DNA of 39,236 nt from Deltaproteobacteria bacterium (lineage in GTDB: Bacteria; Desulfobacterota; Desulfarculia; Adiutricales; Adiutricaceae). The position numbers were made by a program, and so were the translations under genes. The notes below the pieces were generated by a model that made no database searches, was not told the origin of the DNA, and saw only the letters and a list, made by a program, of their open reading frames with translations. Location: positions 1 through 39,236 of the forward strand of contig JAISFS010000060.1 in assembly GCA_031263485.1 (NCBI GenBank), given 5' to 3'. Each line of letters opens with the position of its first letter. The first letter of the stretch is position 1. This document shows positions 24,500-33,197 of this stretch, piece by piece.

Positions 24500-26199
24500 G
24501 AGTCAGCCGCGCGGACTACGCGCAGATCTTCGGGCCGGCCAAGGGCGACCGCGTGAGGCTGGCCGACACGTCCCTCATAATCGAGGTCGAGGAGGACCTC
24601 TCCGTCCCCGGGGAGGAGGTGAGCTTCGGGGGCGGCAAGGTCATCAGGGACGGCATGGGCCAGAGCCAGGAGGGCGGGGCCGTCGCGGCGGACACCGTGA
24701 TCACCAACGCGCTTGTCCTGGACGCGTTCCGGATAGTCAAGGCCGACGTGGGCATCAAGGACGGGCTGATCTCCGGGGTGGGCAAGGCCGGGAACCCCGA
24801 CGTCCAGGACGGGGTGGACATCGTGATAGGCCCGGGGACGGAGGTGATAGCCGGGGAGGGGAAGATCCTGACCCCGGGCGGGGTGGACTCGCACGTGCAT
24901 TTCATCTCGCCGCAGCAGTGCCGCGAGGCCCTGAGCTCCGGGATCACCACCATGCTCGGCGGCGGCACGGGACCCGCCACCGGCACCTGCGCCACGACCT
25001 GCACCCCCGGGGCCTGGCACCTGGGGCGCATGATCCTGGCCACCGACCCGTTTCCGCTAAATTTCGCGTTCCTGGGCAAGGGCAACGCCTCGGAACCCGC
25101 GGCGCTGAGGGAGCAGATCGAGGCGGGGGCGGCCGGCCTGAAGCTCCACGAGGACTGGGGGACCACGCCCGCCGCGATAGACGCGTGCCTCAGGGTGTGC
25201 GACGAGTACGGGGTCCAGGCGGCCGTGCATACGGACACCCTGAACGAGGCGGGCTTCGTGGAGGACACGATCCGCGCCTTCGCCGGAAGGACGGTGCACG
25301 CCTACCACGCCGAGGGCGCGGGCGGCGGCCACGCCCCGGACATCCTCAGGGCCGCCGGCGAGCCCAACGTGCTCCCCAGCTCCACCGACCCCACGCGCCC
25401 GTTCACCGCGAACACCGTGGACGAGCACCTGGACATGCTCATGGTCTGCCACAACCTGAACCCCGCGATCCCGGAGGACGTGGCCTTCGCGGACTCGCGG
25501 ATCCGCCCCGAGACCATAGCCGCCGAGGACGTCATGCACGATCTGGGCGTCATCTCCATGATCTCCTCGGACTCCCAGGCCATGGGGCGCGTCGGCGAGG
25601 TCATCGTCCGGTGCTGGCAGACCGCCTCCAAGATGAAGGACGAGCGCGGGGCGCTGGGCCCCGGACCCGCCGACAACTTCCGCGCCAGGCGCTACGTGGC
25701 GAAGTACACCGTAAACCCGGCGATAGCCCACGGCCTGGACGGCATAGTCGGGTCCGTGGCCCCGGGGAAACTGGCCGATCTGGTCCTCTGGCGCCCCGCC
25801 TTCTTCGGCGTCAAGCCCAGCCTGGTCATCAAGGGCGGGCACATCGCCTGGGCGCCCATGGGCGACCCCAACGCCTCCATCCCCACACCGCAGCCCTCGC
25901 TGTACCGTCCCATGTTCGGGGCCTTCGGCCCCGCGGCCCCGGCGGCGTCCGTGACCTTCGTGTCACCGGCCTCGCTGGAGCTGGGGATAGCCGAGGCCTT
26001 GAGGGCCAAGGGCCTCCTGAGGGCCCTCGCCCCGGTCGCCAACACCCGCGGCCTCGGCAAGCGGGACATGGTCCTGAACGATGCGCTCCCGAAGATCGAG
26101 GTCGACCCCCAGACCTACGAGGTGCGCGTGGACGGGGAGATCGCGAGCTCGAGGCCGGCGGTCTCGCTCCCCATGGCCCAGAGGTACTTCCTGTTCTGA
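24496..26199 (+). CDS. ureC: Urease alpha (catalytic) subunit
   Basis: The 567-residue metal-dependent amidohydrolase carries the complete dinuclear nickel site: His133 and His135 (HVHF), carbamylated Lys216 (GLKLHEDWG), His245 (AVHTD), His271 ([11 protein letters not shown]) and Asp359 (SSDSQAMGR). The mobile flap keeps the Cys318-His319 pair in MVCHNLNP, where many ureases have CHHLD. All numbers are one less than in the Klebsiella enzyme. Length and all catalytic residues are normal, so the enzyme should be active provided UreD, UreEF and UreG load nickel. It overlaps ureB by four bases; a 468-base gap to ureEF follows. Confidence 0.97.
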   Translation: MRVSRADYAQIFGPAKGDRVRLADTSLIIEVEEDLSVPGEEVSFGGGKVIRDGMGQSQEGGAVAADTVITNALVLDAFRIVKADVGIKDGLISGVGKAGNPDVQDGVDIVIGPGTEVIAGEGKILTPGGVDSHVHFISPQQCREALSSGITTMLGGGTGPATGTCATTCTPGAWHLGRMILATDPFPLNFAFLGKGNASEPAALREQIEAGAAGLKLHEDWGTTPAAIDACLRVCDEYGVQAAVHTDTLNEAGFVEDTIRAFAGRTVHAYHAEGAGGGHAPDILRAAGEPNVLPSSTDPTRPFTANTVDEHLDMLMVCHNLNPAIPEDVAFADSRIRPETIAAEDVMHDLGVISMISSDSQAMGRVGEVIVRCWQTASKMKDERGALGPGPADNFRARRYVAKYTVNPAIAHGLDGIVGSVAPGKLADLVLWRPAFFGVKPSLVIKGGHIAWAPMGDPNASIPTPQPSLYRPMFGAFGPAAPAASVTFVSPASLELGIAEALRAKGLLRALAPVANTRGLGKRDMVLNDALPKIEVDPQTYEVRVDGEIASSRPAVSLPMAQRYFLF

Positions 26200-26667
26200 G
26201 GGCGCCGCCGCCCGGGCGGGACAAGCGGCCCGGCGGCGGGACGCGGGGCCCCGCATCGCGCGTCGGGGCGCCCCTCGGTGCCCCTCCCGCAGGATGCCAG
26301 GCGAGACGCCGCGAGGGATGTCCCGTGACGACAAGCAAGGCGCCCCGCAAGGCGTTCCGCTGGCCGGAACGCGAGTCGATGAGGAAGCCGTGCTCCGCAA
26401 GCCGAATCGGCGGACACCCCGCAAGCCGTTTCTCAAGTCTTGGCCCCGCAGGGTGAAACGTCAGATTGACCATGAACAGATTGACCATGAAACGGTTCGC
26501 AAGTCCATGCCCTGAAAGGCGCCGCGCACGTTGAGCGCAGGTCGACGCGAAAATCCCTGCTCCGCGATCCGAAACGCCGGACTCCCCGCAAGGCGTCCGG
26601 CAAGTCCCGTATCTTAAAGCCGTTCCGCAATGCGGCCGATGCAGAAGGTTCCTCAGAAAGGTTCGAG
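26200..26667. other. Gap between ureC and ureEF with two repeat pairs, no gene
   Basis: CAGATTGACCATGAA is duplicated perfectly in tandem at 26462-26476 and 26477-26491. A longer pair of about 48 bases, beginning GCTCCGC and containing CCCCGCAAG, occurs at about 26392-26439 and again, diverged, at about 26560-26607. Open frames reading through are low complexity and lack start signals. No terminator or promoter stands out. Confidence 0.55.
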
Positions 26668-28053
26668 ATGATGTCCGCGATGCCCTCGTTTACAGAAAAC
26701 CTCGGACGCGCCCCCGGGTGCCCCGCCTGCCCGGAGCTGCCCCTGGACTCCGCCTCCCGCAGGAGGCCGCGCCAGAGGGCGCGGCTCTCGGACGGGCGAG
26801 AGGCGGGGATCATGCTGTCTCGGGGGACGGTCATGGCGCCCGGAGACGTGCTGAGGGATTCAGGAGGTGAGCTCGCCCGGGTCACGGCCGCGAGCGAGCC
26901 GCTCTCCGAGGCCCGTGCGGGGAACGGTGAGCAGCTCGCCCTCGTCGCCTACCATCTGGGCAACCGCCACGCGGAGATCGAGCTGGGGCCGCTTCTGGTG
27001 AGGTTCCCGGAGGACCCGGTGCTGGAGGATCTCGCGAGGCGACTGGGGCTCCCTGTGAGCCGCCTGTCGGCGCCGTTCCTCCCTGAGGGCGGAGCTTACG
27101 GCGGGCACTTCGCGGCGCATGGTCCCGGGCAAGGCACGGCGGATGATCGCGGGCGTCGGCACGAGCCGTCGCGACGTCACGGCAGCGGAGCGTCGGGCGT
27201 TCACGTGACCGCGGGAGACCCCGGACAGGCCGGTTCCCGCGATTGCCCGGACACCGGGGATGCGGAACCCCGCCATTCCCGTGAACGGGGTCTCGCCGAG
27301 GCGGACGGACGCGACGGCGTAAGGCGTGGGGTCTGCGGCGCCTTCGCCTCTGGCGGCGCTCACTCCCTCCGTGCCGCGGACAGGCTCGTGCGGCTCCTTT
27401 ACGCCGCGAGTCCCGCCAGGCCCACGGGCACCTTCGCGTGGTCAGGGGGCCTCGCTTCCTACATGGCTTCCGGAGAGGTGAAGGACGCGGGAGATCTTTC
27501 GTCCTGGATCGGGGACGCGATTTCCCTTACGCTGGCAAGATGCGATCTTCCGCTTCTCCACAGGTGCTTCCTCGCGGCAGTTCGAAGGGACGCGGAGGGG
27601 TTCCGGAGCTGGAACGGCGTCTCGCTCGCCTCCAGGGGGACGAGCGAGCTGCTCCTGGGCGAGAGGGAGACCGGCGCGGCGGTCATGCGCATGCTCGATG
27701 CCGCAGGGCTCCTGGACGGCTTCACGGAAGGGTTCCGGGAAGGCCCCGTCGGATACGTGGCGGCATACGGGCTCATGGGGGCCGCCCTGGGGCTCGGGGA
27801 GGGGGAAGCGGTGGATCTCGCCTGCGCGTTCCTGTGGGGCGCCGCCGAGAATCTCGCCCTGTGCGCCGCCAAGAGCGTTCCCTTGGGCCAGGGGGCGATC
27901 CAGGGGGTCATGCTCGGCCTGATGGCGGTCATCCCGCAGGCCGCGGAGGAAGCCCTGCGGGTGGCGGACGGGGAACTCGGGGCGTCCGCTCCCCTGCTCG
28001 CGGTTCGCTCGTGCGGGCACGAGTCTAGCCCGCTCAGGATGTACAGGAGCTGA
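26668..28053 (+). CDS. ureEF: Fused urease accessory protein UreE-UreF
   Basis: This single 461-residue frame joins two nickel chaperones. Residues 1-155 are UreE: RARLSDGREAGIMLSRGTVMAPGD and the metal-site neighbourhood YHLGNRHAEIE (98-101 GNRH). Residues of about 156-235 form a linker with scattered His and Asp. Residues 236-461 are UreF: LLYAASPARPTGTFAWSGGL, GERETGAAVMRMLD, and the C-terminal VPLGQGAIQGVMLGLM and RSCGHESSPLRMYRS. UreF recruits UreG to UreD and urease; UreE supplies nickel. Fusions of this type are known, for example in Bordetella. ATG 26668 follows AAAGG by six bases; the adjacent ATG 26671 is equally possible. Confidence 0.92.
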   Translation: MMSAMPSFTENLGRAPGCPACPELPLDSASRRRPRQRARLSDGREAGIMLSRGTVMAPGDVLRDSGGELARVTAASEPLSEARAGNGEQLALVAYHLGNRHAEIELGPLLVRFPEDPVLEDLARRLGLPVSRLSAPFLPEGGAYGGHFAAHGPGQGTADDRGRRHEPSRRHGSGASGVHVTAGDPGQAGSRDCPDTGDAEPRHSRERGLAEADGRDGVRRGVCGAFASGGAHSLRAADRLVRLLYAASPARPTGTFAWSGGLASYMASGEVKDAGDLSSWIGDAISLTLARCDLPLLHRCFLAAVRRDAEGFRSWNGVSLASRGTSELLLGERETGAAVMRMLDAAGLLDGFTEGFREGPVGYVAAYGLMGAALGLGEGEAVDLACAFLWGAAENLALCAAKSVPLGQGAIQGVMLGLMAVIPQAAEEALRVADGELGASAPLLAVRSCGHESSPLRMYRS

Positions 28054-28099
28054 TCGCCCGCTGAATCGGGCCCGGCGGCACGGAGCCGCTTGGGTGCCC

Positions 28100-28171
28100 G
28101 GCGGTACGAAAACAGGGTGGCGGGGCGGCACGGAAACAGGGTCGCCCGGCGGTACGGAAACGGGGCCGCGC
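28100..28171. repeat. 24-bp tandem repeat between ureEF and ureG, three copies
   Basis: Units GGCGGTACGGAAACAGGG plus six bases occupy 28100-28123, 28124-28147 and 28148-28171, followed by a partial copy. An ORF from 28090 runs through it into ureG but encodes only an Arg/Gly/Asn-rich repeat before the true start. Confidence 0.9.
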
Positions 28172-28227
28172 GGCGGCGGGACGGAGCGGACGGGCCGCGG
28201 AACCTGAGACGAAAGGACGGCAAGGCC

Positions 28228-28893
28228 ATGACGAAGGCGGAAGGCATGAGTGCGGGCGGGCGTCCAGCGGCGGACGCGCTGAGGGTGGGGGTGGGGGGGC
28301 CCGTGGGTTCCGGAAAGACCGCGCTCATCTGGCGGCTGTGCGTCCTTCTCCGCGACCGCTTCGACACGGCCGTCATCACGAACGACATCTATACCAGGGA
28401 GGATGCGGAATTCCTGGAGAGAAACGGCGCGCTCCCGGCGGAGCGGATCATCGGGGTGGAGACCGGCGGCTGCCCGCACACCGCCATCCGCGAGGACGCC
28501 AGCATGAACCTCGGCGCGGCGGAGGAGATGCGGAGGCGCTTCCCCGGCCTGGAGCTCCTTTTCGTCGAGAGCGGCGGCGACAACCTCTCCGCCACCTTCA
28601 GCCCCGAGCTGGCCGATCTCTTCGTCTACGTGATTGACGTGGCCGGCGGCGACAAGATCCCCCGCAAGGGCGGCCCCGCGGTATGCCGATCGGATCTCCT
28701 GGTCATCAACAAGACTGATTTGGCCGATGCCGTGGGCGCCTCCCTGGAGATCATGCGGCGGGACGCGGAGCGAATGCGCGAAGGACGGCCCTTCGTGTTC
28801 GCCTGCCTCAAGACGGGGGAGGGCGCCCGAGAGGTGGCGGAATTCGTCGTGCGCCAGGGGCTCCTCGAGGAGGCCAGGGGAGGGGGCGCTTGA
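28228..28893 (+). CDS. ureG: Urease accessory GTPase UreG
   Basis: The 221-residue SIMIBI-class GTPase powers nickel insertion. Motifs are the P-loop GPVGSGKT at 24-31, [13 protein letters not shown], the nickel-binding Cys-Pro-His in [35 protein letters not shown] and the guanine-specificity NKTDLA. ATG 28228 leaves a normal-length protein; AAGGA lies at 28213-28217, ten bases upstream. The longer open frame starting at 28090 passes through the 24-bp repeat and is not conserved. It is the last urease gene; the next gene, amtB, is 770 bases away. Confidence 0.96.
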   Translation: MTKAEGMSAGGRPAADALRVGVGGPVGSGKTALIWRLCVLLRDRFDTAVITNDIYTREDAEFLERNGALPAERIIGVETGGCPHTAIREDASMNLGAAEEMRRRFPGLELLFVESGGDNLSATFSPELADLFVYVIDVAGGDKIPRKGGPAVCRSDLLVINKTDLADAVGASLEIMRRDAERMREGRPFVFACLKTGEGAREVAEFVVRQGLLEEARGGGA

Positions 28894-29666
28894 TGTCCCG
28901 GCAACTCCGGGATGCCGGTCCGACCTCGCCTTTACGGAAGGATTTTCCGTCCGATCTTCCGTCCATCATCCGCCCGATCTTTCTGTTCCGTATTTCTGTC
29001 CGGTCTTTCCGTACGGTCCTTCCGCGCGGGATTTTCCTCCGCGCTTTCGAGCTTGTCTGTCCCGCTATTCCGTAAGTGTTTTCCGTCTGCTCTTTAGGTC
29101 CGGGATTCCAGTCCATGCTTTTCCGTCCATTCTTCCGTTCGGGATTACCGTCCACGGTTTTCCGTCCATGCAGATTTCCCCGGACTCTCTGTCCGGGTCA
29201 TTCCGTAGATGCTTTCCGATTTCCTGTGACTGACGCAACGTATACCGAGCCTGGATATTTGCTCCCCGGGCCCCACTGGCATTTCCGCCGCCTCGATCCC
29301 CGAGGCATGCGCGCCGGTCGGGAGGGGTTCTCCCGCCTAGCCGACGTTTTCCGCGTTCCGGAGGGTGCCCGACGGCCCCTTCCCGACAGGCCCCAGACGT
29401 GACAAGATCCGATACGAACCAAGCCGGAAGATCCGCGGCCCCCGCCGTTGCCCCCACCGTTGCCCCCACATGCGCGTGGCGGGCCGCTACGCCGCCGGAC
29501 GGGCCTTTCCGCCGCCGGGGACCACCGCCCCCGGGCAGGCGCGGGCGTCGGCCGCGAGTGCCGAGCCCACGCCGCGGAGGGGTGGCCATGGCCACCGGGG
29601 GAAGGCGCCGGACGCCGACCCGCAAACGACCGCCAACACATACTCTTTTTCGGAGGACTTGAGAAA
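28894..29666. other. Gap between ureG and amtB with degenerate 12-bp repeats, no gene
   Basis: From about 28944 to 29040, and again at 29080-29220, the pyrimidine-rich unit TTCCGTCCGATC recurs with a period near 12, heavily diverged. No supported gene is present; open frames are shadows. A weak sigma-54-like TGGCAT-N8-GC occurs at 29277 but its -12 box is poor. The amtB promoter is probably in the right-hand half. Confidence 0.5.
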
Positions 29667-30914
29667 ATGGTAAATAACGGCGACACCGCCTTCGTCCTGG
29701 TCTGCGCCGCGCTCGTGTTCATCATGACGCCGGGGCTGGGCTTCTTCTACGGCGGGCTCGGGCGGCGCAAGAACGTCGTGAACAACATGATGGCCTGCGT
29801 GTTCATCCTGGGCACGGGCATGATCATGTGGGTGCTCTTCGGCTATTCCCTGGCCTTCTCCGGGAACTCGCTGGGGATCATCGGATCGTTCCACGACGTG
29901 TGCCTCAGGACCATCGGCATGGACGACCCGTCCCCTTACGCGGACAACATCACGGCGCTCTCCTTCGTGGCGTTCCAGATGATGTTCGCGCTCATCACCC
30001 CCGCCATCATCACCGGCGCGGTCTCGGGCAGGATGAGGTTCGGGGCGCTGTTCCTGTTCATCGTCTTCTGGTCCGTCATAGTCTATTACCCGCTGGCGCA
30101 CATGGTCTGGGGCCAGGGCGGCATCCTGGGCGGGGACGGGCTCGGTTCCATCGACTTCGCCGGCGGAAACGTCGTGCATATCAGCTCCGGCGTCTCCGGG
30201 CTGGTGCTCTGCCTGCTCCTGGGCAAGCGCGAGGGCTACGAGCATTTCTCCTACCGCATCCACAACGTGCCCTTCGTGGTACTGGGCATGACGCTCCTGT
30301 GGTTCGGGTGGTACGGCTTCAACGCCGGGAGCGCCCTGGCGGCCAACGGCCTGGCCTCGCACGCGTTCATGACCACCAGCATCGCGACCGCCGGCGGGCT
30401 CCTCTCGTGGCTCCTCATAGACGTGATGCGGGGCCGCAAGCCGTCCTGCATCAGCGCCTGCACCGGCGTAGTGGCCGGCCTGGTCGCCATCACCCCCGGC
30501 GCGGGGTTCGTGCCGATCTGGGCCTCGCTCATCGTTGGGCTCACCGCCGGCCCCATCTGCTACTTCGGGATCCTGTTCGTGAAAAGGACGCTCAAGATAG
30601 ACGACGCGCTCGACGCCTTCGGCTGCCACGGCATCGGCGGCATCTGGGGCGGGCTCATGACCGGCGTCTTCGCCAGTCCCGCGATCAACCCGGTCGCCAC
30701 CAGCGGGCTGGTCTACGGCGAATTCAGGCAGTTCGGCGCGCAGATAGTAGCCATCCTGGTCTCGGTGGTCGTGGCGGCGGTTGGGACGCTGGTGTGCGTC
30801 GGCCTCGTCAAGGCCTTCACTTCCATACGCGCCGCCAAGCGCGACGAGCTGGTGGGCCTGGACCTCACCCAGCACGGCGAGAACGCTTACCCGTCGTTCA
30901 ACGGTCTCGACTGA
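29667..30914 (+). CDS. amtB: Ammonium transporter AmtB
   Basis: The 415-residue product belongs to the Amt/Mep/Rh family, a trimeric inner-membrane ammonium channel. About eleven membrane segments are visible. Signature residues are present: DFAGGNVVHISSG (substrate Asp and first pore His) and DAFGCHGIGGIWGG (second pore His), plus MTPGLGFFYGGL at the N-terminus and FGWYGFNAGSAL. No cleavable signal peptide precedes the first helix, so the N-terminus is shorter than the E. coli precursor. ATG 29667 has GGAGG at 29652-29656. The PII gene 17 bases downstream is the usual partner that plugs the channel when nitrogen is plentiful. Confidence 0.95.
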   Translation: MVNNGDTAFVLVCAALVFIMTPGLGFFYGGLGRRKNVVNNMMACVFILGTGMIMWVLFGYSLAFSGNSLGIIGSFHDVCLRTIGMDDPSPYADNITALSFVAFQMMFALITPAIITGAVSGRMRFGALFLFIVFWSVIVYYPLAHMVWGQGGILGGDGLGSIDFAGGNVVHISSGVSGLVLCLLLGKREGYEHFSYRIHNVPFVVLGMTLLWFGWYGFNAGSALAANGLASHAFMTTSIATAGGLLSWLLIDVMRGRKPSCISACTGVVAGLVAITPGAGFVPIWASLIVGLTAGPICYFGILFVKRTLKIDDALDAFGCHGIGGIWGGLMTGVFASPAINPVATSGLVYGEFRQFGAQIVAILVSVVVAAVGTLVCVGLVKAFTSIRAAKRDELVGLDLTQHGENAYPSFNGLD

Positions 30915-30931
30915 ACCGAAAGGCTGCAGAC

Positions 30932-31276
30932 ATGATAAAGATAGAAGCGATTGTCCGCGAGGAGAAGCTCGAGGACGTGAAGTCGGCGTTGAACGCCATA
31001 GAGGTCAACGGGATCACCGTCTTCCAGGTGATGGGTTGCGGCACCCAGAAGGGCTACACCGAGACGGTGCGCGGCACCGCGGTAGACGTGTCGCTCCTCC
31101 CCAAGGTCAAGTTCGAGATAGTCGTCTCCTCCGAGGAGTGGGAGCAGAAGGTCATCAAGACCATTCAGGAGGCCGCCTTCACGGGCAAGATCGGGGACGG
31201 CAAGATCTTCAGCTACGATCTGCGATCGGCGATGCGCATCCGGACCTGCGAGACGGGCTACGACGCCCTGAACTAG
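30932..31276 (+). CDS. glnK: Nitrogen regulatory PII protein, GlnB/GlnK family
   Basis: The 114-residue product is a PII signal protein that senses 2-oxoglutarate and ATP/ADP. Recognisable parts are MIKIEAIVREEKLEDVKSAL, the T-loop from GCGTQKGYTETVRG, LLPKVKFEIVVS and the C-terminal GKIGDGKIFSY. The T-loop has Val at position 51, where uridylylated PII proteins have Tyr, so control by GlnD uridylylation is not expected. Tyr42 is the only T-loop tyrosine. It starts 17 bases after amtB and shares its transcript; the amtB linkage argues for a GlnK role, although the symbol is by context. Confidence 0.92.
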   Translation: MIKIEAIVREEKLEDVKSALNAIEVNGITVFQVMGCGTQKGYTETVRGTAVDVSLLPKVKFEIVVSSEEWEQKVIKTIQEAAFTGKIGDGKIFSYDLRSAMRIRTCETGYDALN

Positions 31277-31322
31277 CCTGTCCTTGACATGACCGTCCGG
31301 GACCTTGCGCCCCGGAACGTTT

Positions 31323-31369
31323 AGGCGCGGACACCCTGCCGAGGGGAGGTCCGCGCCTTAATTTTGTTT
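31323..31369 (+). terminator. Intrinsic terminator after amtB-glnK
   Basis: AGGCGCGGAC at 31323-31332 pairs perfectly with GTCCGCGCCT at 31349-31358, a 10-bp stem, followed by TAATTTTGTTT. It lies 46 bases after the PII stop codon. Confidence 0.9.
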
Positions 31370-31433
31370 GGCTGATCAGGTCGGCGGCGACGGATGCGCG
31401 ACAGGCGTGTTAAATCTCCGCTTGCGTATGAAC

Positions 31434-31487
31434 CATGCTCGTTAGAGGAATAAATCATGCTCGTTAGAGGAATAAATCATGCTCGTT
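31434..31487. repeat. 22-bp tandem repeat, 2.5 copies
   Basis: CATGCTCGTTAGAGGAATAA plus AT is repeated at 31434-31455 and 31456-31477, with ten more bases of a third copy. It overlaps the 3' end of the phage-protease remnant. Confidence 0.9.
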
Positions 31488-31968
31488 TCGCCTCGCAGAT
31501 CGGAGCCACGGACGCAGAGGCCCGCCTCGCCGATCCGGCTGTTCCTGGAGACCGCCGCCGGGTCTTCCGCGGAACGCCAGTTGCCCCGCATCTTCTCCTT
31601 GTGACACCGGGTCGGATCATCGTCTCCGGCATGACGCGCACCGACATCTGCCAGGGGAAAGCCTTGTCGGCCCGGCTCGCCACATTGGCTCCAGCGTCCA
31701 TGTCCGCCGCGAACCCTTCCGCCTTGGGCGTGGTGCCGATCTTCACGAAGGAGACGGACCCGACTATCTGCCCCGCGTCGCGGTCCAAGAGCACGGGCAT
31801 CCTGTCCGGATCCCTTTTGGTCTTGATGTCGAATATCACGCGGTCCCACAGCGGTTGCCGGTGAAAATCCCCCCGCCGTAAGCGGTGCCCTTGAACCTGC
31901 GGATCCCATCGGCGTCCGCCCGAACTCGGCCCCCGCAACGGGGGTGAACGCTTGATCTTCGGCCTGTT
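31442..31968 (-). pseudogene. Decayed Mu-like phage head-maturation protease
   Basis: Pieces of one protein appear in three frames in the right order: PVAGAEFG, then IRRFKGTAYGGGIFTGNR, then LWDRVIFDIKTKRDPDRMP with VLLDRDAGQIVGSVSFVK, KAFPWQMSVRVMPETM, and after another shift RNSRIGEAGLCVRG. This matches the phage protease pattern GG...N..W..VvfDl...P.LldHD...VG.....FPWQMSv...RNs.I.EaS. At least three frameshifts are needed, and the His of LLDHD has become Arg, so the gene is dead unless the sequence is faulty. The family assignment is from pattern memory. It lies downstream of the MuF remnant, as expected for a Mu-type head module. Confidence 0.5.
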
Positions 31969-31980
31969 AGGTGCTATCGA
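31952..31980 (+). promoter_or_regulatory. Possible sigma-70 promoter for the 55-residue gene
   Basis: TTGATC at 31952-31957 and TATCGA at 31975-31980 are separated by 17 bases, 32 bases before the start at 32013. The -10 match is only moderate. Confidence 0.35.
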
Positions 31981-32012
31981 TATATCAGTAACCTCTCGAA
32001 AGGAGGCCTCCC

Positions 32013-32180
32013 ATGAGGGACGAGACGAAGTATCTGGACGAGAATGGAAACGATCTGGGGTTCGGCGGTTATATCAATGGACAATGGATCCCTGAACCGA
32101 ACGAAATCATAGCCGCCAAGAAGGACGGTTCATGGTGCCGGATGAATGATGCGTCCGTAAAAAGTCCAAGGTTTCCTTGA
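32013..32180 (+). CDS. 55-residue hypothetical protein
   Basis: A very strong ribosome-binding site (AAAGGAGG at 31999-32006 region) precedes ATG 32013, and a promoter-like pair lies upstream. The product begins MRDETKYLDENGNDLGFGGY and continues with INGQWIPEPNEIIAAKKDGSW. It is aromatic-rich and acidic at the start, basic at the end, with no membrane segment. I do not recognise a family. It sits on the opposite strand from the decaying phage genes and is one of few intact frames there, so it may be a newly inserted cargo gene or a small phage gene under its own control. Confidence 0.5.
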   Translation: MRDETKYLDENGNDLGFGGYINGQWIPEPNEIIAAKKDGSWCRMNDASVKSPRFP

Positions 32181-32437
32181 GAGGGGGGGGAGGACCGACA
32201 TGCCTCACCTGCCACATTTCAATCAATCCTTGTGCCGCCGGGCGTAGCCGCCGGGCGGGGAGCCGTTGCTCGGACCCATCTTCCCCGAGGCTGACGCCCT
32301 GGGCCATTGTGCGGAGGCGCCGATCTGAGGGCCGTGAGGCGGAGTCGGCCCCCGGTGGCTATTGGCACGGCGCCGCCAATCCGGAGGCCGTGGGGCGGAG
32401 AGCCTGTCACTGCTTCGGGACTTTTTGCGAACGCATC
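32181..32437. other. No supported gene
   Basis: Between the 55-residue gene and the short frame at 32438 the sequence is GC-rich, with two copies of GGCCGTGRGGCGGAG at about 32327 and 32387. Nothing else stands out. Confidence 0.4.
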
Positions 32438-32548
32438 ATGAATGACCTTAATCGCAGATGGATGATGGACACTTATTACCCGGTCGACAACAAGCTACTC
32501 AACAGCATCATCGAAGATTGCAACAAGGTCAGACGGAATGTCAAATAG
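32438..32548 (+). CDS. Possible 36-residue fragment or small protein
   Basis: The frame from ATG 32438 encodes MNDLNRRWMMDTYYPVDNK followed by a basic helix ending KVRRNVK. It lacks a ribosome-binding site. The composition is protein-like, but the frame may be the tail of a lost gene, since it is open upstream to 32177 in low-complexity sequence. Its end touches the end of the minus-strand fragment at 32541. Confidence 0.2.
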   Translation: MNDLNRRWMMDTYYPVDNKLLNSIIEDCNKVRRNVK

Positions 32549-32882
32549 CGAAAAGCATGTCATCCTCGGTCACCCCATCGAACAGGGTCATGTCGATCAT
32601 CGTAACCTCTACCGGCCTGGTGTCGTTATTTGCATCGACAATCTCAGTCCCGATATTGTCGAACCTGTAGACTGTACCCGGAGCTGAAAGAGATTCCCCC
32701 CAACCGTCCTGAAGGCTGATCGTCCTCACAGGAAGCATCTTGTTGGTCCTGACTCGGACATCACCTTTTTCCTGCCTTTTGTGAAAATACTCAGGAAATC
32801 CTGCGCCTGAACCTGCTTTTCGGAAAACGAAGTTGTTTTTCTTACCTTCAAGGTCTTGCCTGGTTGAGTTCAGCGTAGCATT
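32541..32882 (-). pseudogene. Headless coding fragment in the phage remnant
   Basis: The minus frame is open for 113 codons from 32882 to a stop at 32541, without a plausible start codon before the internal ATG at 32738. The translation is protein-like throughout, including NNFVFRKAGSGAGFPEYFHK, RTNKMLPVRTISLQDGWGE and DMTLFDGVTEDDMLFAI. It begins where the frame of the preceding fragment (32870-33133) ends, so the two may be halves of one gene parted by a frameshift. No family is recognised. Confidence 0.45.
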
Positions 32883-33133
32883 TCAGCAAGAGCCTGCCCC
32901 GTCTTCCATTCCTGATATGAGTCCGCGCCCCTGTAAAGCGGGACTTCCTTCCTCTCCACCCGTCTGTTGAGAGCTTCATTGATTATCCGATGCACCCTGT
33001 AAAGCTCCAGTAGCCTTTCCTCCTCCGCTTTTCACTTGACGCCATAGACTAAAATTCCGTTCTGATGTTCACACGCAGGAAGCGTCACGTGAAAGTTGAT
33101 CACCTGTTGTTCGGTAACGCTTAGAAACTTCAT
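32870..33133 (-). pseudogene. Coding fragment with an in-frame TGA
   Basis: From ATG 33133 the frame reads MKFLSVTEQQVINFHVTLPA and NGILVYGVK, meets TGA at 33034-33032 (codon 34), then continues protein-like with KAEEERLLELYRVHRIINEA and EVPLYRGADSYQEWKTGQ before a TGA at 32872. The continuation after the first TGA is too coherent to be chance. A Trp or Arg codon mutated to TGA is the simplest reading. LYRG recalls the first strand of ADP-ribosyltransferase domains that often follow MuF proteins, but nothing else confirms this. Confidence 0.45.
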
Positions 33134-33197
33134 CACATATGATGAATACATTCGACTCTCAGTCTAACCAGACACGTTTCTATATTTTTGCAGGTAT

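Noticed and set aside
24453-26456. 667-codon plus frame overlapping ureC
   Set aside because: Out-of-frame shadow of ureC, which has all catalytic residues.
29277-29292. Sigma-54 promoter for amtB
   Set aside because: The GG-N10-GC spacing and TGGCA are present, but the -12 half is CCGCC rather than TTGCA; too weak to list.
33032-33034. Selenocysteine at the in-frame TGA
   Set aside because: No recognisable downstream SECIS-like hairpin, and the neighbouring genes carry nonsense and frameshift lesions, so decay is more likely.
32541-33133. Firm call of an ADP-ribosyltransferase toxin
   Set aside because: Only an LYRG motif fits; the STS and catalytic Glu motifs are not visible, so the name is not justified.
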